Source: Hoeflea sp. IMCC20628 (GTDB lineage: Bacteria; Pseudomonadota; Alphaproteobacteria; Rhizobiales; Rhizobiaceae). From it: DNA of 64,000 bases. Within the stretch, counting starts at the first letter, position 1. Every line of letters starts with the position of its first letter. The stretch spans positions 1,444,501 through 1,508,500 of the forward strand of contig NZ_CP011479.1 of assembly GCF_001011155.1 (NCBI RefSeq). The letters run 5' to 3'. Positions 1 through 9,697 of this stretch are shown one piece after another. The position numbers and the translations under genes are program-made. The notes under the pieces were generated by a model. That model was not told the DNA's origin and did not search any database. It saw only the letters and a list, made by a program, of their open reading frames with translations.

Positions 1-1280
1 ATCCGCTGCTTCTGGCCACCGGACAGTTCGGATGGCAATCGGTCCAAGAAACTCTCGTCGAGCTCGATCATGTCCAGCAGTTCGAGGATCCGTTCCTCAC
101 GGGCCTTGCCGGTCAGGCCGAGATAGAACTCGAGCGGGCGTCCGATGATGTCTTCCACGGTCTGGCGCGGATTCATCGCCGTGTCCGCCATCTGGTAGAT
201 CATCTGGATCTGCTGCAGCTGTTCCTTGCTGCGATCCTTCAAGGCGGCCGGCAAAGGTTCACCGTTGAAAATGACTTCTCCGGCCGATGGCGGCAACAGG
301 CCGGTGATCACCCGCGCGACGGTTGATTTTCCCGATCCGGATTCGCCGACCACCGCGACAGTCCGTCCACGCGGAAACGACATCGAGACATCATGCAGAA
401 CCTTGATGTCGCCATAGGCCGCTTCAACATTGTTGACTGACAGGACGATATCCGTGCCCTTGACCTCGGGCTTTTCCAGCGCCCGAACCGACCAGAGTGA
501 TTTGGTGTAGGGCATTTCCGGCTTGGTCAGCATCTGACGCGTCGGCGCCTCTTCAACCTCTTCGCCGTAGCGCAGCACCTGAATGAAATCGGCCATCTGG
601 GCAACTACTGCCAGATCATGGGTGATGTAGATCGCTGCGGTGTTGAACTCCTCGACGATGTTGCGCATCGACGCGAGAACCTCGACCTGGGTGGTGACGT
701 CGAGCGCGGTTGTCGGCTCGTCAAAAATGATCAGGTCCGGGCGTGGTGACATTGCCATGGCCGTCATCACCCGCTGCAACTGTCCACCTGAGACCTGGTG
801 CGGATAGCGGTTGCCGATGGTTTCGGGATCGGGCAATTGCAGGGCCCGGAACAGTTCCACCGCATCGGCTCGGGACTCGGCATCGGGCCGGATACCGCGC
901 CGGGTGGCGGCTTCGACGGTCTGGTCGATCAGTCGGTGTGCAGGGTTAAAGGACGCTGCGGCGGATTGTGCCACATAGGCGATGCGGGTTCCCCACAGCA
1001 GCCGCTTGTCCCGGTCTTTGGCTTTTGCCAGATCGATGCCGTCGAACATGATCGAGCCGCCGGTCAATTTGCAGCCGGGCTGGGTGTAGCCCATGGCGGC
1101 CTTGCCGAGCGTCGACTTGCCAGCGCCGGACTCGCCAATCAAGCCCATGATTTCGCCACGGCGAAGCGTCAGGTCGACACCCTTGATGATCGGGTGCCAT
1201 TGCTCGTCGGAATAGCCGTCGATGCGAATGTCGCGCATCTCCAACAGGATATCGTTGTTGGCTTCAGGAGTGTCGGTCAT
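1..1280 (-). CDS. Dpp/Opp-type ABC transporter, fused dual ATP-binding protein (3' end cut by window edge)
   Basis: The frame is open from the ATG at 1280 (protein start MTDTPEA) to the window edge, giving about 426 residues. It holds two nucleotide-binding domains in tandem. The first has Walker [10 protein letters not shown] near residue 48 and signature VSGGQLQR near 163, with DEPTTALD after it. The second has Walker [10 protein letters not shown] near 309 and signature LSGGQKQR at the cut end. This is the DppD-DppF fused arrangement that energises peptide, opine or glutathione-type importers on the cytoplasmic side of the membrane. The start overlaps the stop of the upstream permease as ATGA, so the genes are translationally coupled. 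The last 100 or so residues lie outside the window. Confidence 0.93.
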   Translation of the reverse strand, partial: MTDTPEANNDILLEMRDIRIDGYSDEQWHPIIKGVDLTLRRGEIMGLIGESGAGKSTLGKAAMGYTQPGCKLTGGSIMFDGIDLAKAKDRDKRLLWGTRIAYVAQSAAASFNPAHRLIDQTVEAATRRGIRPDAESRADAVELFRALQLPDPETIGNRYPHQVSGGQLQRVMTAMAMSPRPDLIIFDEPTTALDVTTQVEVLASMRNIVEEFNTAAIYITHDLAVVAQMADFIQVLRYGEEVEEAPTRQMLTKPEMPYTKSLWSVRALEKPEVKGTDIVLSVNNVEAAYGDIKVLHDVSMSFPRGRTVAVVGESGSGKSTVARVITGLLPPSAGEVIFNGEPLPAALKDRSKEQLQQIQMIYQMADTAMNPRQTVEDIIGRPLEFYLGLTGKAREERILELLDMIELDESFLDRLPSELSGGQKQR

Positions 1281-2191
1281 TCGCGAAGCCCGCTTGTTTT
1301 CTGAAGGAACCAGTCAACGATGAAGTTCACCGCAACGGTCAGCAGCGCGATAGCGGCAGCTGGCAGCAAGGGGGTGATCGCTGCTGTCATGTCGTATTTG
1401 GCGAACTGGATCAGCGAGGCGTTGGCACGCACCATCGAACCCCAGTCGGCGGTCGGCGGCTGGATGCCGACGCCGAGGAATGACAATGCCGCGATGGTCA
1501 GGAACACAAAGCAGAACCGCAGCCCGAATTCGGCCACCAGCGGCGGCATGATATTGGGCAGGATTTCCCGGCGCATGATCCAGCCGAGGCCTTCACCGCG
1601 CAGCTTGGCGGCCTCGACATAGTCCATCACCGCGACATTGACGGCGACAGCGCGGGTAAGGCGGAAGACCCGGGTCGAATCGAGCACGGCGATGATGATG
1701 ATCAGGCTGGTGATGGTCGATCCGAAAATCGACAGCAGCATCAACGCGAAGATCAGGCTTGGAATGGCCATCAGCACATCGACAAAGCGGCTTAGCGCCT
1801 GGTCAAGCCAGCGGCGGTTGATGGCTGCCACAAGGCCCAGTCCGCCGCCAATGAGAAATGACAGAAATGTGGTCGCTAGCGCGATGCCCATGGTGTTGCG
1901 GGCGCCATAGATCAGCCGGGTGAGTACGTCGCGGCCGATCTGGTCGGTGCCGAAAAAGAACTCATCACCCCATGGGGCAAAAGCAACGGCATGGATCTCG
2001 GCCTCGCCATAGGGCGCAAGCACATCTGCCAGTACCGCCACAAGGATATACAGTGAGACCACGATCATCCCGAACCAGGCGCTGGGCGGTGCTGATTTCA
2101 GCAGCAGGCCAACGCGCTCCAGGCGGCTTCGGCGCTTGCGGACAGCGCCGACTTCCGAGGACGCAGTGTAAGTGTCTGGTTGCTCGCTCAT
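1277..2191 (-). CDS. Dpp/Opp-type ABC transporter permease (DppC-like)
   Basis: A 304-residue inner-membrane permease. A longer frame exists upstream, but the ATG at 2191 (MSEQPDTYTASSE) overlaps the stop of the preceding permease as ATGA, which fixes the start. A cytoplasmic N-terminal stretch of about 50 residues rich in Arg and Lys is followed by a first transmembrane helix, the periplasmic segment FFGTDQIGRDVLTRLIYGAR typical of DppC proteins, and four to five more helices. The EAA loop (YVEAAKLRGEGL) that contacts the ATPase is present. It is the second permease of the importer at the left edge. The substrate is unknown; a peptide-like or amino-acid-derived compound fits the setting. Confidence 0.93.
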   Translation of the reverse strand: MSEQPDTYTASSEVGAVRKRRSRLERVGLLLKSAPPSAWFGMIVVSLYILVAVLADVLAPYGEAEIHAVAFAPWGDEFFFGTDQIGRDVLTRLIYGARNTMGIALATTFLSFLIGGGLGLVAAINRRWLDQALSRFVDVLMAIPSLIFALMLLSIFGSTITSLIIIIAVLDSTRVFRLTRAVAVNVAVMDYVEAAKLRGEGLGWIMRREILPNIMPPLVAEFGLRFCFVFLTIAALSFLGVGIQPPTADWGSMVRANASLIQFAKYDMTAAITPLLPAAAIALLTVAVNFIVDWFLQKTSGLRE

Positions 2192-3168
2192 CTGGGGTGC
2201 AACAATCGCGGGTTGGTGACGATGCCGACGATGTCGGCTGTCAGGTTCAACAGGATGTAGGTGGCTGCGAAAATCAGCGCGCAAGCCTGGACCACGGGAA
2301 TGTCTCGGCTGGTCACGGCGTCGACCATCAGTTGCCCTATGCCGGGATAGACGAACACCACCTCAACCACGACCACGCCAACCACCAGATAGGCCAGGTT
2401 GAAGGCGATGACGGTGGCGATCGGCGCCCAGGCATTGGGCAGTGCGTGCTTGAGAATGATCTCCGAGCGCGACGCACCCTTGAGCCGGGCCATCTCGATA
2501 TAGGGGCTGGCCAGAAGATTGATGATGGCGGCGCGTGTCATGCGCATCATGTGCGCGACAATCACCAAAGTCAGTGTGAGGGCCGGCAGCGCTACGCGGT
2601 AGAGCCGCTCGCCAATGCCGGTCGAGGCGTCAACATTGGCCAATGAGGGAAACACTGGCCAAAGCGACGCGAGGAACAGGATCAGGATATAGGCGACGAA
2701 AAACTCCGGCGTCGAGATCGTGGTCAGCGTCGCAGCATTGACGATGCGGTCATAGGCCGTGTTGCGGTAAAGAGCTGCGGTCAGCCCCAGAAATAGCGCA
2801 AGCGGTACGGCGATAACCGCGGTGACACCGGCGAGAAACAGCGTGTTCCAGAGCCTTGGCATGACAAGTTCGCTGACTTTGCGGGAGCGGTCCTGACCCG
2901 ACGCGTTGCGGCCTGAGAAAGAAGTTCCGAGATCGCCTTGCAGGACAGAACCAACCCATTCGAGATAGCGAACCGGCGCGGGCTTATCCAGGCCGAGTTC
3001 CTTGCGGAACGATGCGACGGTTTCCTTGGTTGCGGCCTGGCCGAGCACGGCTTCACTGAAGTCTCCCGGCAGCATTGAAATGGAACTGAAGATGATGGCT
3101 GAAACAACGAAAAGCGTGGCAACGCCCATTCCGAGTCGTTTCAATATGGTCGACAGCACTGCATTCAA
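2188..3168 (-). CDS. Dpp/Opp-type ABC transporter permease (DppB-like)
   Basis: A 326-residue membrane protein that begins with a short cytoplasmic end and a transmembrane helix (MGVATLFVVSAIIFSSI), followed by the family's periplasmic segment and about five more helices. The EAA loop reads YIEMARLKGASRSEI, and the C-terminus ends in NPRLLHPR as is usual for DppB. It is the first gene of the leftward permease-permease-ATPase operon. The start at 3168 is backed only by a distant GGAAGG, so a nearby alternative cannot be excluded. The binding protein of the system is divergent, at 3574. Confidence 0.92.
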   Translation of the reverse strand: MNAVLSTILKRLGMGVATLFVVSAIIFSSISMLPGDFSEAVLGQAATKETVASFRKELGLDKPAPVRYLEWVGSVLQGDLGTSFSGRNASGQDRSRKVSELVMPRLWNTLFLAGVTAVIAVPLALFLGLTAALYRNTAYDRIVNAATLTTISTPEFFVAYILILFLASLWPVFPSLANVDASTGIGERLYRVALPALTLTLVIVAHMMRMTRAAIINLLASPYIEMARLKGASRSEIILKHALPNAWAPIATVIAFNLAYLVVGVVVVEVVFVYPGIGQLMVDAVTSRDIPVVQACALIFAATYILLNLTADIVGIVTNPRLLHPR

Positions 3169-3573
3169 GTGCGCATTCCTTCCCGCTGATTGATGGTCTT
3201 GACGCCATTTTCCTGGCTCTGATTTCCGATGGGTATCGGCGGCCGGGTACTGGTCAGCATTGTTGACCAGCCTTACGGTGTTGTAAACCGGCTAATCGAA
3301 CATAACGGGATATGTGCGGGGCATAAGGCATTGTTTGTGCCCCGGTTTTGTTCTACTTATTCAGGACCGCTTGGATTTGCCGTTCGGCATGACAGCCGGC
3401 TGTGCTTTGGCCGTTTTATTCGGCCTGATCTGTGAAAAGCTTACAGTATCATCGCCTTGGCTCGTGCTGTTGACAATCGCCGTCAGGAGGACAGGATAGG
3501 CGCAGCCCCCATTTCGTCGCGTTTAGCGTGACGTCAAAAATCAATAAAAATTCGGGAATAGATGGAGAATATC
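3169..3573. promoter_or_regulatory. divergent intergenic region between permease operon and binding-protein gene
   Basis: About 400 bases separate two divergent halves of one transporter, so both promoters must lie here. A stem-loop with arms CGGGGCA (3317-3323) and TGCCCCG (3338-3344) is followed by GTTTTGTT. It could be a terminator of an upstream leader, an operator, or a structured 5' leader of the binding-protein mRNA. The stretch nearest the binding-protein gene (3531-3560) is AT-rich. No clear -35/-10 pair was found that I would defend. I see no coding potential. Confidence 0.45.
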
Positions 3574-5181
3574 ATGAAAGACGAATATCTGAATAAACAG
3601 GCACGCTGGCTCAGCGAAGGCCAGATTGGCCGTCGGCAGTTTATCACGACTGCCATTGCAGCAGGCTTGGCTGTGCCTGCGGCGCTGACGTTGGCGACGG
3701 ATGTGCTCGCTGCAACACCCAAGAGTGGCGGCAAACTGCGCTATGGCTCTTCCTACGGTTCGACGACCGATGCGCTTGACCCGGGCACCTCTGAAAACGG
3801 AATGTCGCAGGCTATCAACTACGCTCGCGGTAACCAGCTTACCGAAGTTGGCAATGACGGCAAACTGATTGCTGAACTGGCCGAAAGCTTCGAGCCATCA
3901 AACGGCGCCAAGACCTGGGTGTTCGATCTGCGCAAGGGTGTGGAATTCCATAACGGCAAGACCATGACCGCCGACGATGTGATCGCGACGTTCAACTACC
4001 ACCGAGATGAAAACTCCAAGTCCGCCGCTAAAGGCCTGTTGAGTGCGGTCAAGGAAATCAAGAAGGACGGCGACAACCGGGTGATCTTCGAACTCGAAGG
4101 CGGCAATGCCGACTTCCCGTATATCGTTTCCGATTACCACATCATGATCATGCCCTCCGTGGATGGCATGATCGAAGATGCCAACAGCCCGATCGGTACC
4201 GGCGGATATATCATTGAAAGCTACGAGGCAGGCGTGCGCACGTTGATGAAGCGCAATCCTAACTTCTTCAAGGAAGGCCGCGCGCATTTCGACGAAGCTG
4301 AATTCATCACGCTGGCCGACACCACAGCGCGCCAGAACGCGATCATGAACGGCGATGTCGATTTTATCGACAATGTCGATCCGAAAACCGTGTCTCTGCT
4401 GGCGCGTGTGCCAACGCTTGATATTCTTCAGACAACCGGTACGCAGCATTACACATTCCCGATGCGGGTCAATGCGGCTCCGTTCGACAATTACGACCTG
4501 CGCATGGCGCTCAAATTTGCCATCAAGCGTCAGGAACTGGTCGACAAGATCCTGCTCGGCCATGGTAAGGCCGGCAATGACGTGCCGGTCAATGCCTCGA
4601 TGCCGTTCTTCAACACCGAACTTCCGGTGCATGAATTCGACGCCGAAAAGGCTGCCGAACACTACAAGAAATCCGGCCATTCCGGTGCGATCCAGCTGTC
4701 GGTCTCGGACGCTGCATTCCCCGGCGCCGTCGATGCGGCTCAGCTGATTGCAGCTTCCGCAAAGGAAGCCGGAATCGAGATCGAACTGGTTCGCGAGCCC
4801 AGCGATGGTTACTGGTCCAACGTCTGGAACAAGAAGCCGTGGAGCGCTTGCTACTGGAGCGGCCGTCCGACTCAGGACTGGATGTATGCATCAGCCTACA
4901 CTGCCGACACCGAGTGGAACGATACCGCCTGGAAAACCGGCGAATCCGCTGACAAGTTCAACGATCTGGTTGTCATGGCGCGGTCGGAAACCGACGAAGA
5001 CAAGCGCAAGGAACAGTATTGGGAAGCGCAGCGGCTGCTGCAGGACGATGGCGGCGCCATCATCGGCATGTGGGCCAACTTCATTCATGCCCACTCCAAG
5101 GGGCTGACGCATGATGACCAGGTTGCAGCCAACTGGCAGGCCGATGGCGGCAAGTTCACCGAACGCTGGTGGTTCTCCTGA
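3574..5181 (+). CDS. ABC transporter substrate-binding protein, family 5 (peptide/opine type), Tat-exported
   Basis: A 535-residue periplasmic binding protein of the SBP_bac_5 family. The ATG at 3574 is preferred to the in-frame ATG at 3562 because GGAG at 3564-3567 lies six bases before it. The N-terminus carries a twin-arginine signal (GRRQFITTAIAAG) with a hydrophobic stretch ending near VLAATP, so folded export by Tat is likely. The mature part has family landmarks such as LAESFEP, FHNGKTMTADDV and IGTGGYIIESYE. It should deliver substrate to the permeases encoded at 1277-3168. A strong terminator follows directly. Ligand is unknown. Confidence 0.92.
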   Translation: MKDEYLNKQARWLSEGQIGRRQFITTAIAAGLAVPAALTLATDVLAATPKSGGKLRYGSSYGSTTDALDPGTSENGMSQAINYARGNQLTEVGNDGKLIAELAESFEPSNGAKTWVFDLRKGVEFHNGKTMTADDVIATFNYHRDENSKSAAKGLLSAVKEIKKDGDNRVIFELEGGNADFPYIVSDYHIMIMPSVDGMIEDANSPIGTGGYIIESYEAGVRTLMKRNPNFFKEGRAHFDEAEFITLADTTARQNAIMNGDVDFIDNVDPKTVSLLARVPTLDILQTTGTQHYTFPMRVNAAPFDNYDLRMALKFAIKRQELVDKILLGHGKAGNDVPVNASMPFFNTELPVHEFDAEKAAEHYKKSGHSGAIQLSVSDAAFPGAVDAAQLIAASAKEAGIEIELVREPSDGYWSNVWNKKPWSACYWSGRPTQDWMYASAYTADTEWNDTAWKTGESADKFNDLVVMARSETDEDKRKEQYWEAQRLLQDDGGAIIGMWANFIHAHSKGLTHDDQVAANWQADGGKFTERWWFS

Positions 5182-5206
5182 TTCCAGTCCTTGACTGAAA
5201 ATCATT

Positions 5207-5237
5207 CGGCCGCGGAGCAATCCGCGGCCGTTTTCGT
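5207..5237 (+). terminator. rho-independent terminator after binding-protein gene
   Basis: Perfect 10-base-pair stem CGGCCGCGGA / TCCGCGGCCG (5207-5216 and 5221-5230) closed by a GCAA tetraloop and followed by TTTTCGTT. It lies 25 bases after the stop of the binding-protein gene and next to the stop of the convergent PACE gene. Confidence 0.85.
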
Positions 5238-5690
5238 TCAGCGCTGCATCTCAGCCTCTGGTGTCTTTGGACTGCTTGGCTGCATGATGGGAAAGACAAC
5301 ATCGTAAGCCCAGTTGAAGACGAAGGCGTAGACCAGATAAAAGGCTGCGAATGACACGTCCATCAGGAACGCCTGAATGAGGCTGACGCCAAGATACCAG
5401 GCAATGAACGGCAGCAGCACGACAAGCAGGCCAGCTTCGAACACGACAGCGTGGAGAACGCGCAGGGCAAACGTCTTGCTGACATGGCCGGCAATTCTCA
5501 ACAGCGCATGGTCGAACAGCAAATTGTAAAGATAGTTCCAACCGGTGGCGATGGTGGCGCTGATCACGGCGATGACGCCGATGTCCCCGAGCGGCAGACC
5601 AAAGCCCCAGGCACCAAGCGGTGTGACAACAAACAGCGCTATGATTTCAAAACTCAAGGCGTGGCGGATTCGGTCAAAGGTGGTTCGCAT
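5238..5690 (-). CDS. PACE-family efflux transporter
   Basis: A 150-residue protein with four predicted transmembrane helices in two tandem halves. Each half has the family hallmarks: RIRHALSFEIIAL and WNYLYNLLFDHAL in the first, RVLHAVVFEAGLL and FNWAYDVVFP in the second. These match the proteobacterial antimicrobial compound efflux (PACE/AceI) family, whose known members export cationic biocides such as chlorhexidine and, in some cases, short diamines, using the proton gradient. The ATG at 5690 has GGGGA five bases upstream; an in-frame TTG four codons earlier is less likely. It stands alone between two catabolic operons. Confidence 0.88.
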   Translation of the reverse strand: MRTTFDRIRHALSFEIIALFVVTPLGAWGFGLPLGDIGVIAVISATIATGWNYLYNLLFDHALLRIAGHVSKTFALRVLHAVVFEAGLLVVLLPFIAWYLGVSLIQAFLMDVSFAAFYLVYAFVFNWAYDVVFPIMQPSSPKTPEAEMQR

Positions 5691-5937
5691 GGAAGTCCCC
5701 AATAGATTGCCGGGTCGTCCCGGCTGGTTTTTCCGATTGGGGAGGTCGTCCTCGCTTGCCTGTCCTATGTATGATCTTGCAGCATCGGCGCAAGCCCCAT
5801 TTTTGCGTCAGCCCTTCACGAAACGGTGTCTGGCCGGTTGCTGCAGCCTTGATGCCCCGTCGCTGATTGAGCTCGCAGGGCGAACCTGGAAAGCCGAGTC
5901 AGTCCAGCGTCTTGCGGCGGTTTCCGGGTGATCTGAT

Positions 5938-7521
5938 TCAAGCCTGATGGCCGGTTTCGCTCTGTTCTGCAAAGGAGCGGACTGTCTTGAGGGCGCCTTC
6001 GAGTTGGTCGCCTTTTTCGTCGGCCAGTGCTGCTTCGCGCAACAGGCGGCACCAATGGGCGGCATCGTCGCGACCGGCGAGCAGCGCTACGCCGTTCATT
6101 ACCCGGTCAAATTTCGACAGGCCACGGGTGTGGGTGTCCGAATAGCCCTTGACCAGGCGGCGGTTGCGCAGGGTTTCGACCGCCAATGCGTAGTCGATCT
6201 TGCGGTAGGTCATCACCAGCTCGAGCCAGTGTTCCATATGCTGCTTTTCGATGCTGTGACGCAGGGTGCCGCGGCGGTATTTGCGCAACCCGCCGAGCAC
6301 ATAGAGCTGCGCAAACGGCAGCAGGCGATCGGTGCGCAAGCGGCGTCCGCGATTGAACAGCTTGTCGATCAATCGCATGACGCTCTGGCTCGCCGACAAC
6401 CTGCGGCCAAGCCGTGACGGCATCATGCCGACGATTTCCTCGGCACGCGGATGCATGAACTCCGTGAGTTTCATCTGCGCGCCCTTGGCCGGCTTCATCT
6501 CGGTCTGAATCCGGGCAAAACGGCTGCCGCGGGTTTTGAGATCTGCCACCCGGAAGACGTCATCATAGGCCATCGCCTTGGCGATATATTTGGCGGCCTC
6601 AAACGTCAGTTCATGATCCTTGGAGGCATCGTCCTGGGCCAGCACGGTCTCAACCCGGTCGAGATACTCGCTGCCGTAATCCAGGTCCTGGAAATCCACT
6701 ACAGCGCGCAGGCCGGTCAGCGCCATGTCGCGGGCGCTCGCGGGCAGGGCCATTGCCCGGGCTTCAAGGGCATTCCATTTCTCGACCAGCCGGGTCGGAC
6801 CCGCTGGTGTGTTGGCTACAGCGAGCTTTGTCTTGCCGGATGAAGGCCGTTCTACGATGCCGCCGGCTGCGGCTTCGAAACCCGCCGCAAAGGCGCGCAG
6901 GCTGGCCTCGACGCCACGGCCCGAGGCCCTGATGGCGGCTTCAAAGCTTTCGCGTTCGAAAGGCAAGGCGCCGGAGCCTGCCAATGCCCCGAACAGGCTT
7001 GCCGAGATCATCGATCCGGCATCGACCGCCATTTTTTCCATATCGAAGGCGATGAAGCGTTGGGATGCGATTTCAGCCGTTGCGATCACTTCCTCGGAAT
7101 CGGCGATCCCGTCACCGGGCACCATTTTCTCGGAGACCGCCAGCGCCCGGTGCGAAGACGCAATCAGCGTGGTGCGGTCGGGAGTGACAAAGCCGCGCAT
7201 GATGGCGCGTCCGGCTTCCATCATCTCGGCCGCCACCAGAATGTCGACATCGCCGGCGGCCGGCATTAGCGAGAAAACCGGATTCCGCTCCTGCGCCGGT
7301 GCCATTTCCATGTAATAGATCGTCGCGCCGGTGCGCTGGGCGACACCTGCGACGGAGGTGGCCTGAACGACATAGCCGTTGCGGTGGGCGCAGTCCTCGA
7401 TCCAGTTGGTCAGCACGCCGCCGCCCTGGCCACCAACGGCCATGACGGCGAGCTTGATGATCTGGTCAAGCGCCGGGTCTTGCCGTTTCGGTGTGAATTC
7501 GGATGCGATGTTGAGTGCCAT
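5938..7521 (-). CDS. iorB: indolepyruvate oxidoreductase subunit beta-family protein
   Basis: A 527-residue partner of the large TPP/iron-sulfur subunit encoded immediately upstream (three-base gap). The N-terminal third is the gamma-type domain of 2-oxoacid:acceptor oxidoreductases, with the glycine-rich AVGGQGGGVLTNW near residue 27 and ATSVAGVAQRTGAT near 55. The remaining 300 residues form the helical extension found in proteobacterial long IorB proteins (archaeal IorB is about 200 residues). The family converts aryl-pyruvates, CoA and an electron acceptor to aryl-acetyl-CoA and CO2. It is the last gene of the six-gene leftward operon. Physiological substrate here is open: indolepyruvate, phenylpyruvate or another aryl 2-oxoacid. 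Confidence 0.85.
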   Translation of the reverse strand: MALNIASEFTPKRQDPALDQIIKLAVMAVGGQGGGVLTNWIEDCAHRNGYVVQATSVAGVAQRTGATIYYMEMAPAQERNPVFSLMPAAGDVDILVAAEMMEAGRAIMRGFVTPDRTTLIASSHRALAVSEKMVPGDGIADSEEVIATAEIASQRFIAFDMEKMAVDAGSMISASLFGALAGSGALPFERESFEAAIRASGRGVEASLRAFAAGFEAAAGGIVERPSSGKTKLAVANTPAGPTRLVEKWNALEARAMALPASARDMALTGLRAVVDFQDLDYGSEYLDRVETVLAQDDASKDHELTFEAAKYIAKAMAYDDVFRVADLKTRGSRFARIQTEMKPAKGAQMKLTEFMHPRAEEIVGMMPSRLGRRLSASQSVMRLIDKLFNRGRRLRTDRLLPFAQLYVLGGLRKYRRGTLRHSIEKQHMEHWLELVMTYRKIDYALAVETLRNRRLVKGYSDTHTRGLSKFDRVMNGVALLAGRDDAAHWCRLLREAALADEKGDQLEGALKTVRSFAEQSETGHQA

Positions 7522-7524
7522 GGG

Positions 7525-9672
7525 TCAGGTCCGGACGAATTCGATGCGGCCGCGGGAGCGGCGGGTTTGCAGCCAGGCGATGGTGCTGCTTCGGATAGTG
7601 CCGAGCCTGGTTTCGATCCAGCCCGGATTGTCGACCACATCAGCACGGTAGAATGAGGGGCAGAGCACCGCGGCGTCGGCGACTTCGCCGCAATTGCCGC
7701 AGCCGACGCAGCTCTGGTCGATGCTGGCGACCGGATCGTCGCGCAACGGATCATCGAGCTTCTTGAGCGACAATGACGGGCAGCCCGACAGACGAATGCA
7801 GGCGTGGTCGCCGGTGCAGATGTCTTCATCAACACCAAAACGCGGTTTTTCGACCCTTCGCCCTTCCTTGATCGCCTTGTTCACCAGTGGCTTTTCACGC
7901 CGCTGCTTGTTGAGCATGCATTCCGATGCGGCAATGATGACTTTCGGTCCGACATGATCGGTGGTCAGCGCCTCGTTGAGGATCTCGCGCATTTTCGGCA
8001 CGTCATAGGTGCGGTCGAGCTGGCGCACCCATGTGACGCCAACGCCCTTGACCGCATCGGCAATCGGGTGGCCGGTGGCCTTGGACGGATTGTCGGCGCG
8101 CGACGACAGGATGTCCTGTCCGCCGGTGGCGGCGGAATAGAAATTGTCGACGATGACGATGACACCGTCGGACTTGTTGTAGACCGCATTGCCGATCGAG
8201 GATGACAGGCCGTTGTGCCAGAAACCGCCGTCGCCAAGAATGGAAATCGAGCGTTTGTCACCGCCGCCATCAAAGGCGGCATTGGAGGCCGGCCCGAGGC
8301 CGTAGCCCATGGTCGAGCCGCCGATCTCGAAGGGCGGCAGGCTGGCAAACAGATGGCAGCCGATGTCGCCGGCGATCTGGTGCTTGCCGAATTCCTGCTC
8401 GGTCATTTTCAGCGCCGCGAAGATCGGCCGTTCCGGACAGCCGGTGCAAAAGCCCGGCGGGCGCATCGGCACGGTCTTGGAAAGATCGGGCAGCGCCGGC
8501 TTGTGGTCGGAATTGGGTGCGCGCAGCCGGGCGGGCAGCAATTCGGGGGCAGCCTTTTTCAAAAATGCCTCAAGTCCGTCGAGCAAGACCTGGCCGGTGT
8601 ATTCGCCGGCCATCGGCAGCATGTCCTTGCCGTGCAGTCTGATGGTCTTGCCGGCCTTGTAGAGTGCAGCACCCAGAGCTGTTTCGATGAATTCCGGCTG
8701 GCCTTCCTCGACAACCAGAACCGCCGATTTGCCGTCGCAGAAATCGAAGAATTCGTCATTGACCAGCGGGTAGGTGACGTTGAGCACATAGAGTGGAATC
8801 TCGGTGTCGCCGTGGATGTCGGCCAGTCCCAGTCGTTGCAACGCCCGGATCACGCCATTGTACATGCCGCCCTGCAGCACGATGCCGACCGGTGCGTCGC
8901 TGGGGCCAAAGAATTCGTTGAGCTTGTGCTCGACGATGTATTTCTGCGCCGCCGGCCAGCGGTTCTGGATCTTGTCGTGTTCCTGCAGATAGGACATCGG
9001 CGGCAGCACGACGCGGGCGTAATCGCTGCGCGGATTGGCAAGCGCATCCTTGACGGTGAATGGCGGGCGCTTGTTGTCCTTGGCCTGGAAACTGCCGGTG
9101 ACATGGCAGGAGCGGATCCGCACCATCAGCATCACCGGGGTGTTGGTGGCTTCCGACAGCTCGAACCCTTGATGGACCGATTGAACGATGGAGGGCAGGT
9201 TGGGGCGCGGGTCGAGCAGCCACATCTGCGATTTCATCGCGAAAGCATGGCTGCGCTCCTGCATGATCGAGGAGCCTTCGCCATAATCTTCGCCGATTAT
9301 CACCAGCGCGCCGCCGGTGACGCCGGATGACGACAGATTGGCCAAAGCATCAGACGCGACGTTGACGCCGACCGGTCCCTTGAAGGTGACTGCGCCACGG
9401 ATCGGGTAATGCACCGAGGCGGCCAGCATCGCTGCAGCGGCGGCCTCGGATGCATTGGCTTCATAGCGCACGCCAAGCTCGGTGAGAATTTCCTCGGCAT
9501 CGGCGAGCACGTCCATCAGGTGACTGATTGGCGCGCCCTGATAACCGCCGACATAGCCGACGCCTGCTTCCAGAAGGGCTTTGGTCAGCGCCAGAATGCC
9601 CTCGCCGGAAAAGGTTTCACCTTCTCCGACCTTGAGCTTCTGGACTTCCTTGGCGAATGAACGTTCAGCCAT
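7525..9672 (-). CDS. iorA: indolepyruvate:ferredoxin oxidoreductase-type alpha subunit (TPP, iron-sulfur)
   Basis: A 715-residue 2-oxoacid oxidoreductase subunit. Order of parts: pyrimidine-binding domain (GYQGAPISHLMD near residue 44), transketolase-C-like domain, TPP pyrophosphate domain with FCTGCPERP near 407 and the TPP motif starting GDGG near 477 and ending VDN about 25 residues later, and a C-terminal ferredoxin domain. The second cluster motif is complete (CVGCGNCG then CP near 652-668), while the first reads CTGDHAC with Asp where the second Cys is usual. AAGGG precedes the ATG at 9672. It is coupled to the beta subunit and sits in an operon with an isatin-hydrolase-like enzyme. Confidence 0.88.
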   Translation of the reverse strand: MAERSFAKEVQKLKVGEGETFSGEGILALTKALLEAGVGYVGGYQGAPISHLMDVLADAEEILTELGVRYEANASEAAAAAMLAASVHYPIRGAVTFKGPVGVNVASDALANLSSSGVTGGALVIIGEDYGEGSSIMQERSHAFAMKSQMWLLDPRPNLPSIVQSVHQGFELSEATNTPVMLMVRIRSCHVTGSFQAKDNKRPPFTVKDALANPRSDYARVVLPPMSYLQEHDKIQNRWPAAQKYIVEHKLNEFFGPSDAPVGIVLQGGMYNGVIRALQRLGLADIHGDTEIPLYVLNVTYPLVNDEFFDFCDGKSAVLVVEEGQPEFIETALGAALYKAGKTIRLHGKDMLPMAGEYTGQVLLDGLEAFLKKAAPELLPARLRAPNSDHKPALPDLSKTVPMRPPGFCTGCPERPIFAALKMTEQEFGKHQIAGDIGCHLFASLPPFEIGGSTMGYGLGPASNAAFDGGGDKRSISILGDGGFWHNGLSSSIGNAVYNKSDGVIVIVDNFYSAATGGQDILSSRADNPSKATGHPIADAVKGVGVTWVRQLDRTYDVPKMREILNEALTTDHVGPKVIIAASECMLNKQRREKPLVNKAIKEGRRVEKPRFGVDEDICTGDHACIRLSGCPSLSLKKLDDPLRDDPVASIDQSCVGCGNCGEVADAAVLCPSFYRADVVDNPGWIETRLGTIRSSTIAWLQTRRSRGRIEFVRT

Positions 9673-9697
9673 CTGATACCCTTAATGCTGGTGATGT

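Noticed and set aside
3456-3476. possible sigma54-type -24/-12 promoter (TGGC then TTGA) before the first binding-protein gene
   Set aside because: The -12 element lacks the invariant GC and the spacing is off by one; no enhancer-binding regulator is encoded nearby.
8215-9330. 371-codon open frame on the plus strand
   Set aside because: It is antisense to iorA, whose TPP and iron-sulfur motifs are on the other strand.
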